64,000 nt of DNA from Chionoecetes opilio (GCA_016584305.1 JACEEZ010023663.1:132427-196426), one strand, 5' to 3'. Positions 1 through 14,700 are shown, counted from the first letter of the stretch. The notes: a model not told the origin generated them from the letters alone. Program-made: numbers and translations.

Positions 1-400
<400 letters not shown>

Positions 401-599
401 GTAAATATAATAATGAAATTAATATATACGTATATATATGATGTAGTAAGTGATTGCCTAACACTGCCGTTAGGAGTGATAGACACTATCACTGTCATGA
501 GACAGGCTGAGGCCTCATAGAGACCGATCTAGGGGTCAGTGATTCACCCACGGCCTTGATCACGCGCTGGACTTGTTACCCTCACGGAAACAGATAATT

Positions 600-767
600 G
601 TTCACGGAGATCTTTGAGTACAGTTGGGACACCGCATACCCCATGTCCTTGCTCAAGGGGGACAGTTACCGCCCGCTTCTCCAGGTAAAAATTTCGAGCT
701 GTGAGCAGGGCTCGAACCTGCGTGCATCAAGTGACACACGAAGGACTTTACCACTATACCACGCGGT
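600..767 (-). repeat. tRNA-derived SINE
   Basis: On the minus strand, 767 down to 693 is tRNA-like. It has an A box (TGGTATAGTGG, about 751-761), a B box (GGTTCGAGCCC, about 708-719) and a CAGG/CCTG stem around the T loop. Sequence continues beyond the tRNA part, and the acceptor stem does not pair well. A short piece of the flanking sequence (cacggccttg, cacgcgctgga, near 551) recurs at 62679. This fits a SINE better than a working tRNA gene. Confidence 0.6.
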
Positions 768-1070
768 ATGTGTGCATTCAGTATTACGAATTGGCGCAAG
801 TGTCTTAGACTGAATAAAAAAAAAACGCTTTATTTTATTACATTAGGTAAAAAAAATAAGGAATCGACAAAAAAGCCCGCTGAACGCCAGTCCCCGCAAG
901 GCAGACAGTAAGAGGCCTATAATAAGGGGGGGGGGGATGCAATTCAAAGTTTAAGTGACTTTTTTTCATATATATATATTTATTTTTTATTTACATCGAA
1001 TGGGACTGGTCTAGGGCGTAAAACTTCTCCCGTATCTCCATGGTAGAGAACTTTGCGTCTATGCCTCTAC

Positions 1071-1193
<123 letters not shown>

Positions 1194-1449
1194 TCTCTGA
1201 CTTAAGATAATCTGACTTGTAACCGTAATCTGAAACTTTAAGTCATATTCACTCATATTATTCAGATGTTATTATGATAGCAACCGTGTGTGTGTGTGTG
1301 TGTGTTGGGGGGGGGGGGTTGCTGTTCTTCAGACTGCCACTTGTCATCATAAACATTTTTCTTTTTTTTAGAAAATGAAAATAAGCACCTTATTCAGGAC
1401 TACCGCAGTGACAATTTTTACCATGATAACATGAAAAGTTATGCTCGTC

Positions 1450-1708
1450 TACCGTACATAACACTATAGTCGCCAGTCACTTGCCACTGCTCTAATGTCG
1501 CCAGGCACATTATTACGAATTTTAGCATCACTACAGCCTTTTATGTGCCATTGAAGACATGTAGTGTGATGTACATAATATATACTACTGTGCATGCGTC
1601 TTCAGTGACACATACAAGTCTGTAGTGATGCTAAAATTCATAATATATTTTACCTGGCGACATTAGTGCAGTGGCGAGTGACTGGCGACTATAGTGTTAT
1701 CTACGGTA
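1450..1708. mobile_element. Family A element (copy 1)
   Basis: A foldback element ending in TACCGTAGATAACA-type inverted repeats followed by a TATAGTCGCCA stretch. Its halves are nearly reverse complements, with a CATCACTACAGACTT-type inner arm. Ends in TA suggest a TA target duplication. No coding capacity. Confidence 0.8.
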
Positions 1709-2379
1709 ATATGTACAGTGAGATAACAGAAAAGTAATAATAATAATAGTATTTTTATTCTCACCCGAAGGCAGACAGACAGACACAAAACACAATACCA
1801 AGACGAGGAAGTGTGCTCTCTGAAGCCAATAGTAATAGAGAATGCAATGTAACGACTATTTAAAAGTCTCAAACTGGTAGGTTACGTTCTCATCGAGCCG
1901 TCGTAGTGAATTTCCAAGACCGTAGCTATCCTGCTTTATGGGGAATTATTATTGATTACTTTATTATTATTATTTACCTACTTATTATTTTATTTATTAA
2001 GACATTAGTTAGTTTGGACATAGTATTGACCCCCCCCCCCCCAAAAAAAAGTATTCTTCAATGTTGTGACGTATAGCCTTGCGTTCACTGCTAATCATGA
2101 ACGCCGCCCATCCCACTCATGGCCTCTCGCCCCCGCACTGCATCCCCCCAGCCCCGCCCATCAGCCCCACCAGGCCCCATCACCGCCCCTCACCACCCCT
2201 TCACCACGCATCACCACGCACATGACCTTGACCTCGTACTGTACACGGTTCAAATGTGAAGTATAAGTCTAGGTCGGGACAGGTTCATCGCTACAGTGCC
2301 TATGTATTTCATCGCATTGTGCTAAAGTGGATTCGAGTTAATGATTGCTGGCGTTGTCAATTCATCTATCTTATTTTTA

Positions 2380-2512
2380 TGGAGCTTTAAAAGGACGCGG
2401 ATAAATTCATGGCTGGGGTTGAAAGATGGCTGTAGGTAGTGTTAAGTAACAGGAACTATCTCGTGTATGTCTCGCGGCCTCTTGTAGCTTCCTTATTTTC
2501 TTATGTTTACTA
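2380..2512 (+). mobile_element. LINE 3' tail fragment
   Basis: Matches the tail of the fragment at 18360-18545 (aggataaattcatgg.tggg, GGCCTCTTGTAGCTTCCTTA). Confidence 0.65.
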
Positions 2513-3226
2513 AAGTAGTGCTGTACCGCTGCCAGACGCACAAGTGTTGGATTAAGCTATGTGGTAAGTTTTAGAATTGTGTTAGATTGGGAAGACTGGC
2601 TTATTTGCAGCGACGAAATAGTAGTGAACAAAATGCGTGGAAACTTTAAAAAGAAACTGTTATTAGCGGCAGATTAGGGATTAAAGGTTTTACTACGTGT
2701 GTGTGGGTCAGCTGATCAGCCGGAATGAATGGCCCATTGTTTGCCGTGACGCGCGAGGCCCCAGGGAGGTCAAGAGTGCGGGGTTTTTTCCAGAACACTT
2801 TATTGTGATCCCGTGACACGTCCAGAACACGCTTGCCACAGTGCGTGATAAATAGATATTATGATAACATGATTTACCGAGAATGAAATATGGTGTCAAG
2901 AAAATAAAAATGATTTCAGTTGCAAGTTTATTCTGCACATCACTGATAGGTTTTATTTTTGACGCATATGACGTGTTTTGTGGAACATTTGCACATGCAC
3001 TGAGTATTATCGAAGTACCTGTTAATTTGCTTTTCTTGTGTTTATTCTCATCACAAATGAACCATTGATCTTCAAAAATGAAAGAAAATTTTCGTTATAG
3101 GCACATTTCGTAGGCTTTACTATTTGCACACATTTTTAATTATAAAGATCTATGCTGAAAACAATCCTTTAGAATGTGTGGGTTCGTGTTCAATCCCTCC
3201 TCCGTTTGTTGCACTGCAGTGGCCTC

Positions 3227-3464
3227 TACCTTAGATAACACTATAGTCGCCACGGTGCACTACTGTCGCCAGGCGTCATATATTACGAATTTCACCACTA
3301 AAGCATCACTACAGACTTGTATGTGACACGGAAGAGGCATGTACAGTAGTTTGTTATGTACCTGTCTTCAGTGACACATACAAATCTGTAGTGATGCTAA
3401 AATTCGTAATATATGGCGCCTGGCGACATTAGTGAACCGTGGCGACTATAGTGTTCTCTACGGT
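3227..3464. mobile_element. Family A element (copy 2)
   Basis: Same inverted ends and inner arms as copy 1, more diverged (left end TACCTTAGATAACA). Confidence 0.78.
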
Positions 3465-3610
3465 AGTCTTGGAGGGGCGTACACTTTATTATGACAAATT
3501 ATCAACACTTGAGTCAGGCAGCCCCGGGCCTTTCATGATGCTCTGAAATCACCACAGTTAGGGATTGATGGGTGCTGGTGCTGCAGTAGACGTATAGCAA
3601 GGTTGCTTGC

Positions 3611-3871
3611 TACCGTAGATAACACTATAGTCGCCAGTCACTTGCCACTGCACTAATGTCGCCAGGTACAATATATTACGAATTTTAGCATCACTACAGA
3701 CTTTTATGTGCCACTGAAGACGCATGCACAGTAGTTTATATTATGTACATCACACTACACGTCTTCAGTGGCACATAAAAGTCTGTAGTGATGCAAAAAT
3801 TCGTAATATATTGTGCCTGGCGACATTAGTGCAGTGGCAAGTGACTGGTGACTATAGTGTTATCTACGGTA
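3611..3871. mobile_element. Family A element (copy 3)
   Basis: Same foldback structure as copy 1, with well-conserved ends TACCGTAGATAACA and the reverse complement at 3858-3871. Confidence 0.82.
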
Positions 3872-4387
3872 GCATTATTACATTGTTATTGTAGTCACTT
3901 AACTGTTTAACCCTCATCAAACGGTCTCTCTGTAACTAAGATAGATGTATGGTGCGAGTATGCAATTACTATAACTTATTTTGATGACTGAAAGGTAATT
4001 GATATGCTTCTCCTGTTCTTCCTTAGACTCTCAGCTTATACACTTTCTGTATTGGTAGCAGGCATTATGCACTACCAGTTGAGACTGACCAAGATCTCTT
4101 TCGGTTTACAAATATGGTCGATTATGGTCGTCAAATATGGCACAGTTCAGTTCACAGTAAGACTAAGAGTTGTATAAGCCACAGCATCGCAAGTTATTCC
4201 TAAGTCTTTGGGAAGCCTTTGTACTGTGCCAATGGGGAAGTTTTGCTGTGTTTTCCATATTTAAAACTCAAATCTTGAATATGCCAGTAGAAAGTAGGTA
4301 GTTAACAGGTCAAGGTTTATTTGCTTGTGAATCTGTAGAACATTAGAAATAAGTTGTCTTTCTTTATACACGAGTTAATTATGGTGC

Positions 4388-4603
4388 CCCCCTATTTACC
4401 TGTGCCCCCCCTATTTACCTGTGCCCCCTTATTTACCTGTGACCCCCTTATTTACCTGTGACCCCCTTATTTACCTGTGCCCCCTTATTTACCTGTGACC
4501 CCCTTATTTACCTGTGACCCCCTTATTTACCTGTGCCCCCTTATTTACCTGTGCCCCCCTTATTTACCTGTGGCCCCATATTTACCTGTGCCCCCCCCCC
4601 CCC
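4388..4603. repeat. 17-18-bp minisatellite
   Basis: About 12 tandem copies of CCCCCTTATTTACCTGTG with small length changes. It ends about 50 bp before the acceptor of BICRA exon 1. Confidence 0.92.
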
Positions 4604-4654
4604 CATTTTTACATCCCTTGTTCCGCCACTAGTTAATGGTCATGTATATTTCAG

Positions 4655-4714
4655 TCATGTCTAGCTTGCAATGGATGATGATGGCCAGAAACAGAGACTT
4701 CTTGACGTAATAGG
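4655..4714 (+). CDS. BICRA: BICRA exon 1 (start codon exon)
   Basis: ATG at 4671 opens MDDDGQKQRLLDVIG, close to the vertebrate BICRA start. The donor is GG/GTGAGT after 4714 (phase 2). A good acceptor (tatatttcag) ends at 4654, so this is probably the second transcribed exon and the first, untranslated exon lies upstream. An out-of-frame ATG at 4657 opens a 17-codon upstream frame that overlaps the start and ends at 4710. Confidence 0.87.
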
Positions 4715-5334
4715 GTGAGTTGATGTTCCTTGTATTTTATAGGATAGGCATAGATAGATAGCTCTCAGAAAGGGGCAAGAATGATTTTATTGTTACCATG
4801 TCACTCAGCCTCGTTTATTGATGTGTTTAACCCCTTCACGCCCAGATCTTTCCTTTATTATAAAAAATCGTCTGTTGCCGACCCATAAAATGAAGAAAAG
4901 TCACTTAATATACCAAATTAGTTAGTGGACAAGGATACTAAACAGGTCATATCTATAAAATATTGCTTATAATCAGTCAAAATTGTCTAATGGTACCCAA
5001 ATTACAATGGAAATTACGTTCTGTGTCTCAAGGGGTTAAATGAGGCTAAGAATGATATAAAAAGTAGCCCTGAAGTACATATAGGCACTCTCCTACTTGC
5101 ATACATGACATAGTTTCAGTGCTACATGTGACCTGTGAATACGTACTATATTGTTCAGAGACCCAAAGTGTGTATATGCAATGTAATGTATTGTAGCTAC
5201 AGATTTTTTTTTAGTAATTATGAAGTATTCTAAGATTTGTATATGCAATGTATTTTAGCTAGTACAGTAAAACCTCTCGTATTCGGACCCTCATTATTCG
5301 GACTTTGACATCATTCGGACCTCCTCCTCCTCCT

Positions 5335-5389
<55 letters not shown>

Positions 5390-5423
5390 GGGTCGAACTT
5401 ACCTAGCTATAATATATACACCT

Positions 5424-5482
<59 letters not shown>

Positions 5483-8400
5483 TTTTTTATATACTTATCC
5501 CCCCATATATAATCCCCCCATTATTCGGATCCTTGCATTACTCGGACCACTCCTTGGCTCAATTAGTCCGAATATGAGAGGTTTTACTGTACATAGTTTT
5601 GATATTTTATGAAGTATTCTAAGATCATTTTTTTTATGTTTTCCAGAGACCCCCATGCCCTCGAAACCTTCTTAGAGACTTTACCCAGCTCAGTAAGTGA
5701 TTCACATGTTGTTCTTGTTATCTATGTAGCTAGAATAAATTATCTTAAACTTCAGTCTAATATCTGTACACATAGATAACTAACTTGTCTAACACCTGTA
5801 CACATAGATAACTAACTTGTCTAACACCAGTACACATAGATAACTAACTTGTCTAACACCTGTACACATAGATAACTAACTTGTCTAACACCAGTACACA
5901 TAGATAACTAACTTGTCTAACACCTGTACACATAGATAACTAACTTGTCTAACACCTATGTCTAACACCAGTACACATAGATAACTAACCTAACTAACTG
6001 TCTAACACCTGTACACATAGATAACTAACTTGTCTAACACCTGTACACATAGATAACTAACTTGTCTAACACCAGTACACATAGATAACTAACTTGTCTA
6101 ACACCTGTACACATAGATAACTAACTTGTCTAACACCAGTACACAGATAACTAACTTGTCTAACACCAGTACACATAGATAACTAACCAGTCTAATACCT
6201 GTACACATAGATAACTAACTTGTCTAACACCAGTACACATAGATAACTAACCAGTCTAATACCAGTACACATAGATAACTAACCAGTCTAATACCTGTAC
6301 ACATGATAACTAACTTGTCTAACACCTGTACACATAGATAACTAACCAGTCTAATACCTGTACACATAGATAACTAACCAGTCTAATACCGGTACACATA
6401 GATAACTAACCAGTCTAATACCTGTACACATAGATAACTAACCAGTCTAATACCTGTACACATAGATAACTAACTTGTCTAACACCTGTACACAGATAAC
6501 TAACCAATCTAATACCTGTACACATAGATAACTAACCAGTCTAATACCTGTACACATAGATAACTAACCAGTCTAATACCTGTACACAGATAACTAACCA
6601 GTCTAATACCTGTACACATAGATAACTAACTTGTCTAATAACTGTACAAATATATTACCCATTGAGTTAGAAATTATATTAATGCTGTTCCAGTGCATTT
6701 TTTAACATCATAACTGGGCGACCAAAATGTCTCCCAGTGATGAAAAAGTGTCGCCCAGTAAGAACAATTTTCAGCTACTGGGCGACAAGATATTTATTCA
6801 TAAAATCATTCCTGGATACAATGGTTCATCTTATCTGTGTGTGTTAGATCCAGAAGTGCACTCTTACTACTGCATAGGATCTTTATTTATACACAACATA
6901 CAAAAGGGGGAAGTTGATGTATCCAAAAAACTATATTTTAACAGTTAGGCCTTTACCTTTTTGGCTATCCAAAGAATGTCGCCCAGTAAGATTGGCTTAA
7001 AAAATGCACTGCCCTGTACACATAGATAACTAACTTGTCTAACACCTGTACACATAGATAACTAACTTGTCTAACACCAGTACACATAGATAACTAACTT
7101 GTCTAACACCTGTACACATAGATAACTAACTTGTCTAACACCTGTACACATAGATAACTAACTTGTCTAACACCTGTACACATAGATAACTAACTTGTCT
7201 AACACCTGTATACATAGATAACTAACTTGTCTAACACCTGTACACATAGATAACTAACTTGTCTAATACCTGTACACAGATAACTAACTTGTCTAACACC
7301 TGTACACATAGATAACTAACTTGTCTAATACCTGTACACATAGATAACTAACTTGTCTATTACCTGTACACATAGATAACTAACTTGTCTAACACCTGTA
7401 CACATATATTACCCATTGAGTTAGAAATTATACTAATACTGTATGATTAAGTAAGGCACTTCTATATTTTGGAAAGTTTTTGTCATCATTCTCTAAAATA
7501 TAGGGTTATCATTATGTGCTAGTTTAAGTTATTTGTTATTTTTTGATTCGTTGATTATATTAATTCATGATACAAATAAGAAAACTTAGATGAAAATTAT
7601 TACAAGCAGAATTTGGTAGTTTCTCTCATGACTAATTCTTCAGAAGATTGTGTTATAGTGTCACTTGATGTGGTATGTTCATTGTTGTGTCTCATTGTAG
7701 GTTTGCACTTTACTTGTATTTATTTGTTTGCAATGGTCATGATTTTGTTGTCAGGGGATCAGTTTGTTTTGCAAATCAATCATGCCAAAAAAAGTCAATG
7801 AGATCAATGTTATTTGTTCTGTATACTGCATGCTACTGTTTTGAGCATTGTTTTGCCTGGGACTCTTTGGTGGTCTCATTTGTAGTGATGACCACTTAGA
7901 TATTGAGCCGTGTTTTTGTCGTCCAAGCACCGTCATGGTACGAAGACCGTTTTTTCTCGCAATTGAAAACGGATTGGTTTCTGCGACAAAAACACAACAA
8001 GCTTGGTAGGGGCCGAAATAATAATCAGTCCAAAACATTGCAAACACTATCACAAAGCAGTATCACACACATTTCAGCAAGTGTTATTGGAGTGGTCTTC
8101 GTAATCCAAGACGGTGTTTGGACGACAAAAACACGGCTATGGATGTTTTAATCATTGTGTAATTTTGTCATATAAATTCTATATTTGTTTTATGCACATT
8201 TTATTTTTTGCCAACAGAAGGTACTTGGCGCTGTTCAAATGACATAATTAAATCTTTATTTTTGTTTGGCGGCAGAGCTTTCCCACTGATGGAAGTCTCC
8301 TCTGGCAGGGCTTAGACTCTCCTCGCTTTGACAATGTGACCTCCTCAACGGACTCCGGGCTGGTCAGCAGTTGTCTGGACAGCCTTGTTTTCGATGGCCA

Positions 8401-8691
8401 GTTACTCGGTCAGGTTCGGGGGGGAAGCCATCCCCTCAACCACACACAGGTGCCCTCACATGTGCTGCAGCAAGTCCTTCCCCAACCTACACTCTCTGCG
8501 GGGCCACCGGGAGCACCTCACCCGCCACAGCATCAACACATACAGCAAACAGAGCAGCAAGAGCAGCAACAGCAACAACAACAGCAGCTACAACAACAGC
8601 TACAACAGCAGTTACAACAGCAGTTACAACAACAGCAGTTACAACAACAGCAGTTACAACAACAGCAGCAACAACAACAACAGCAGCAGCA

Positions 8692-8722
<31 letters not shown>

Positions 8723-11700
8723 GCACAGCAGCCACAGCCGGCACAGCAGTCACAACCACAGCAGGCACAGCAGGCACCACAGCCACAACAGCAACAGTCG
8801 CCTCCACAACAGCAAAATGTAGCACTTCAAGTAACTGGGGCTCCAATCGTCACTGGAGCCCCAACCACAGATGGGGGTGAAGGAAGTAGGGAGAATGAGC
8901 ACCATCCTACATTACAGCAATTACTGGCTTCCTCAGCAACCTTCCCTACCCAGCAACAAACACCTCAACCTGCAAACCAGCCCCAGCCTACACAGCACCC
9001 ACAGAATGCTGCATCAGGACACAGCCTCCCTCCAACCATCCTTACTGCTGCTGCTTCCTGTCAGTCCTCCATCCAGCAGTCTCCAGCAGCACAGCAGCAA
9101 ATTACTGTGCAGCCTGCCCCCCGTCCTGCCTCTGTTAAGTCCCAGGGATCTCCAGCAACGAAGAGTGGCCAAAATGTCCTCCTAAGTACCTCTCAGCCAG
9201 TCCCACAGGTTATTTCCCAAGCTCAACCTCCCCAACAAATTATGTCCAATGGGGTGCAGCTTGTGGGGGGACCCAACCAAGTGATTACTTCAGGAGGTCA
9301 AATCATCACGTCTGCTTCACAGTTGATACAAGGCACTCAACTCATACAAGCTCAAGGCTCTACACAAGTTCTACCCACAGGTCAACTATTGTCTGGTGGA
9401 CAAGTCTTGCATAATGGCCAAGTTTTACAGGGAGGTCAGGTCCTTCCTGGAACGCATATACTTTCCAATGGCCAGCTGATACAAGGCGGCCAGGTCATAC
9501 AAGGCGGCCAAGTACTGCAGGGAGGGCAAATTATTCAAGGCAATCAAGTTATTAATAACAGTCAGCTAATTGCTACCACTGCTCAGATGGCAACCAGTGG
9601 AGTATCAGGACTTGGAACCTCAGCACCGCTACAAGTTGCCTCCTGCGCACCCACAGTCCAGCAGCAGACTCACACAGTCACATTGCATCAGTCACCTCAG
9701 CCTCCTACGCCTGCCTCTCCATTTTCTGTGCTTAGTAAATCTCCCGGAGCAGTATTGCCTCGCACGTCACCGAGTCCCTCCCCGTACCACCCGACCACCC
9801 CCTCGCCACACCCGGCAGTCCAGAGTCCCGCTCCGTATACAACGCGCTCTCCAGCACCTTCCCCCCATAGTAATGTAAGTGCCATGAGATCTCCTGCGCC
9901 TCCCACTCCGTCTCCTGCTGCAACACCCACCCCACAGACTCACACCAGTATTGCCACCATACCACAACAGCAACCCACAGGAATGGTTCAAAGCGTGATA
10001 GGTAATGTAGGAATGATGCAAGGCCTGGTTCCTCAGCTACCACTGTCTCAAGTGATGGGGTCCAATGGCATGGTGCTGCCACAGTCAGGAGTTCATCAAC
10101 AAGGTGCAGGTGGAGTAAAGCAGGTAATGTCGGGGGGACAGCTAATTCAAATTGTATCCTCGCCTCAACCAACACAAGCCAGGCAACCTCTCACTACATC
10201 GGCACACAAGCCAATCCAACCAAAGCAGCCCCAGTTGCTTCCAAAGCCTCCTCAAGCAGCTGTAGTTGGCCAGCCGCCGCCTCCTCCTCCTGGAAAGACC
10301 CTCCTTGGCACCCGTCCAGTGACCCCAGGAGGACAGCAGCCCATAGTGATAGGGACGACTGGACAGCAGCCAACCATGATGACAAGTCAGCAGGGGCTGG
10401 GAGGGTTTGTCATCAACCCTTCAATGTTACAATCAGGTCTGCAACAACCCTTCTTCATCCAGCAGCCCAACGGTGTTCTTCTTGTCCGACCTTCAGGACC
10501 AGGGGCCGGTGGAGCGCCGGGCCAAACTCTTCTGGTGCCCATGCCAAGTCAGCATCAAATGATCAGTGCAGGAGGCAAGCCTGGTCACCCCCAGACTGTA
10601 GTGTTCCCCAGTAATGGACAGGGCGGCCCAGCGTACGTCATCCCACAGCACGGTTCCTCTGGTCTGGGTGCTCCGGGGGTGATGGGGACGGCGCAAGGGT
10701 CGCGGGGTCATCAGCCTATCATCCGATTGGTTGCGCCTCAAGCCCCATTACAGTTTCAGCCAATTCAAACTCCAAATGGACCTGCTTTAGTTGCTGTGCC
10801 GGCTGGCCAGGCGGTCAACCTACAAGGGTTGTTAGCTGCAGGTGGTGCTACTATGCGCACCCTCACCCAGCAGATGGCTTCAGGCCCTCTGCAACTCGCC
10901 CCCACCTCCGTGGCACAAAACAGTATGGCTCCTGTTGTCAGCATGGGACACATACAGTTTCCAGGAGGTGGGCAGCCCCTCCAGGTGTCTATGTCTGGAG
11001 CCGGCGCCCCCCTCCAGCTGGCCACCTCCCTCCCTTCCTCCCTTCCATCTGTGATAACCACCACTAAGCAAACTGTGATAGATGAATCTGTGGCTCCTGC
11101 CTCTATTGTGACGGCTGCTGAGGTTGGAACGCAGCATCAGACTGTACCAGACTCTAATAAAAACAATAAGAAAAAATCTAAAAAGAAAAAACGAGAAAAG
11201 GAAACTAAAGATGATAAACTGAAAGGAAAAGGTACATCAATAAATTTAAATGACATTCTTAGAGACTCTGGCATTGATGGTGATTTGATGCTTTTTGATG
11301 ACCATGAATTAGGTTTAGGAGGGGAAGGGATGGAGGGTGTGCAGGTCACTACTCCTGCGGTGACAGCGGTGCCGGCTATGGTGACGCCTACATCCATGGT
11401 GACTCAAGCTCCCATCATGAACCCGGTACAACAGGTCTCCACGGCAGACGCCAATATCAGCTTTACTACTCCGAGTGATAATACAAACCATATCGTCGTT
11501 GGCTCCTCAAACCAACACCCACTAATTGGAATGAGTAATGCTGTAGTCACGGGCAATGTGGTAACTAACTCCTCACAAACTGGATTAATTACCACTTCAA
11601 GTATGCCGAGTGGAATGAGCTTTACTTTGGATCCAAGCGGCAAGTTTATTTTAGGTTCAGATCCAACAAAATCTCACCTTGGTCCACCGACGGCAACTCA

Positions 11701-14700
11701 GGTAAAGTATCATGTACGTTTAATGGAAGGTTGTAGGATCATTGAACTATGTTATATTGACACATACACATGGATAGGATAGTACAGTAAAACCTCTTGT
11801 ATTCGGACCTTCATTATTCGGACTTTGACATTATTCGGACCTCCTCCTTTTTTTTTTTTTCTTTTTTTTTTCTTCGAAATTTCCTACTAGCTATAATTAT
11901 ATTCTCCTATAATTTTTTTTTTTTTTGTCGAAATTTCCTACTAGCTATAATATATTCTATAACTTTTTTTTTTTTTTTTTTTTTTCTTCCCATATACCCC
12001 CATATATAATCCCCCCCTTATTCGGATCCTTGCATTACTCGGACCACTCCTTGGCCCAATTAGTCCGGATATGAGAGGTTTTACTGTATAAGCCATCTAT
12101 TCAATCCATGGATTTTGTTGTGGATGATTCTGTTCATACCTGTAAATCGCAATGATCTTTACTTCAGGTCGGAGGGTTGGTGATCCCTACGTGCCAGTCA
12201 CAGGTGCAAGTGATCGGTGGAACAAGCATGGCATTGACTTCTGCGGGGAGTAATGTTACCAGCGGGAACGTGACCAACGGCCTAGGCAGCAGCATGCCCA
12301 CCATCATGACCGGCAGCACCGTAGGAGTAGGACCCAGCACACTCCCCGTCGCGTCCATGCCATCCTTCACCCACCAGCTCATGACGCCCCCAACACAAGT
12401 ATCCTCCAATGTCGTGGTTCATGGGCATAACATTACTGCCAAAAGTAAGCCTCTGCAGTTACATCAAACAGCTTCCAAGTTAACACAAGTCAACTCCAAG
12501 GGTCACATAGGAGCAGATATTTCCCGCGTGGCCCAGAACACTCATCTGTTGCAGGCGTTGCACCTCCCTGCCTCGGATAAACACTTAACAGCAAACGGCC
12601 AGCCCTTCCTGACATCCCTCATCCCAGGAGCGCAGGCAACACCCGGCAACGGTGGGGAGCAGTTGGGTGTTCCGGTGCAAGTGTCTGTCTCGGAGGGAGG
12701 TCCCATGCTCACGGTGGTCAGCATGGGAGGTATGATGAGCCTGCCCGAGGGTGTAGTTTCCTCTGGTACAACTCTTTCCTCGCCAGCTCCTCTTAGCATA
12801 CTAGTGCCCAGTCAAGCTAGCCAAGTGCCTCAGAGTTCTGCTGTGATTGTTTCTTCTAGTGCTACAAACAGTGTTATGTCTGGTGCTATTTTAAGCAGCA
12901 AACATTACGTCTCCAACTCTGCACTCATTCCACAAACTAGTGTAAGTTATACTAACACAGAAAATGTGCCAATATCTAAAGGTCATTCCCAGATTTCAAA
13001 TCCTTCACAAGAAAATGTTCCTAGTCAGACAAGTAATACTTGCACTTTTATAACAAAAAATAGTGAAAACCACACTAAAATGCCTAGCTTTCAAAACGAG
13101 TATGTTGCCACCGTGCAGAGAGGTCAGAGTATCATGGACCCAAGCAAGAACAAAAGTAAATCAAATAAAAAGAAAAAGAAAGATAAAGAGACAGACTTGA
13201 TATCTTCAGCCAATGTCAGCACAATGGTGGTCAAGCAGAGCCTACAAGAACGTTTGAAGTCGGGCACGTGTACAAGTACAAGCGGAACCATCCAGCAGCA
13301 ACTCCCCTTGGCACCCATACCTAATGGGCTCAGCGGTCCGGCCATCAAAGCCGTCGCCCACACCCTGGCAACCTCCAAACCCACGGCACCCCTGACGCTA
13401 CCCATGGCGGCGGGGGGGCAAGGCGACGCCGCGCCCGTCGTGGGCTCCAACACCGCTGCTGCTGCTCCACCCATCACAGTCACTACTTCAGGAATAGCCA
13501 CAGCCACAGCCACCTCCCAAGCCTCGTCTACCGCCTCCACCGCCACCATCACCTCGGCCATCACCTCGGCCACCACCTCCTCGGGGGTGATGGTCTCTGT
13601 TCCTAAGCAGCAGTTCAAGCATGTCAAGCATCTCATACTCTCTCCACAAAACCAAGAGGTAAGTTGTTTCAGTATGCATTGTGTTATTTGAATACCCTCC
13701 CTAATAGTACAGTAAACCCTCTCGTATTCGGACCCTCATTATTCGGACTTTGACATAATTCGGACCTCCTCCTTGTTTTTAGCTAATATATACACCTAGA
13801 TTTTTTATTCATATCCCCCCATATATAATTCCCCCATTATTCGGATCCTTGCATTACTCGGACCACTCCTTGGCCCAATTAGTCCGAATATGAGAGGTTT
13901 TACTATACTGTCAAACCAAGGATTTGTATGAATAATGGTTGGTTTTATGTAGCCATTTAAGGTTTTAAGTTTAGCTAAGTTACTGCAAAGATTTAAATCG
14001 GGTGTGGGTGGTGAATTTAGTCATGTTGGCCGTGCCAGTCTGTGAGTGTGAGGGAGATCAGTGTGGTTGACGTACCACGCACCGTCGACCATTGTTGAAC
14101 AGCAGGTCCACAGCATGAAAGCCGTGGTTGTACGAATGGATGACACAGCAGGTCCACAGCATGAAAGCAGTGGTTGTATGAATGGATGACATAGCAGGTC
14201 CACATCATGAAAGCCGTGGTTGTACGAATGGATGACACAGCAGGTCCACAGCATGAAAGCCGTGGTTGTATGAATGGATGACACAGCAGGTCCACAGCGT
14301 GAAAGCCGTGGTTGTACGAATGGATGACACAGCAGGTCCACAGCATGAAAGCCGTGGTTGTACGAATGGATGACATAGCAGGTCCACAGCGTGAAAGCCG
14401 TGGTTGTACGAATGGATGACATAGCAGGTCCACAGCATGAAGAACAATGACAAAATATCACATGGTTAAGAATGTGAAAGGTGTTACGTTTTAAGAGTAC
14501 AGTAAAACCTCTCATATTCGGACTAATTGGGCCGAGGAGTGGTCCGAGTAATGCAAGGATCCGAATAATGGGGGGGATATGTAAAAAAAAAAAAAAATAA
14601 TAATAATAATAATAATAAAAAATTAGGTGAATATATAGGAAATTTCGAGCCCAAATTTTTTTTTTTTTTAATTCTAGGTGAATATATAGGAAATTTCGAC

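Noticed and set aside
693..767. Functional tRNA gene on the minus strand
   Set aside because: A and B boxes are present but the acceptor stem does not pair, and extra sequence typical of a SINE follows.
6727..6948. Small 73-codon gene in the family G element
   Set aside because: Other copies (34251, 41983, 46864) carry frame breaks and the frame has no known homologue; it is most likely transposon filler.
8371..8880. Thr/Ala and Asn/Ser frames over the Gln tract
   Set aside because: They are alternative frames of the CAA/CAG repeat; only the Gln frame continues across exon 3 with correct splice phases.
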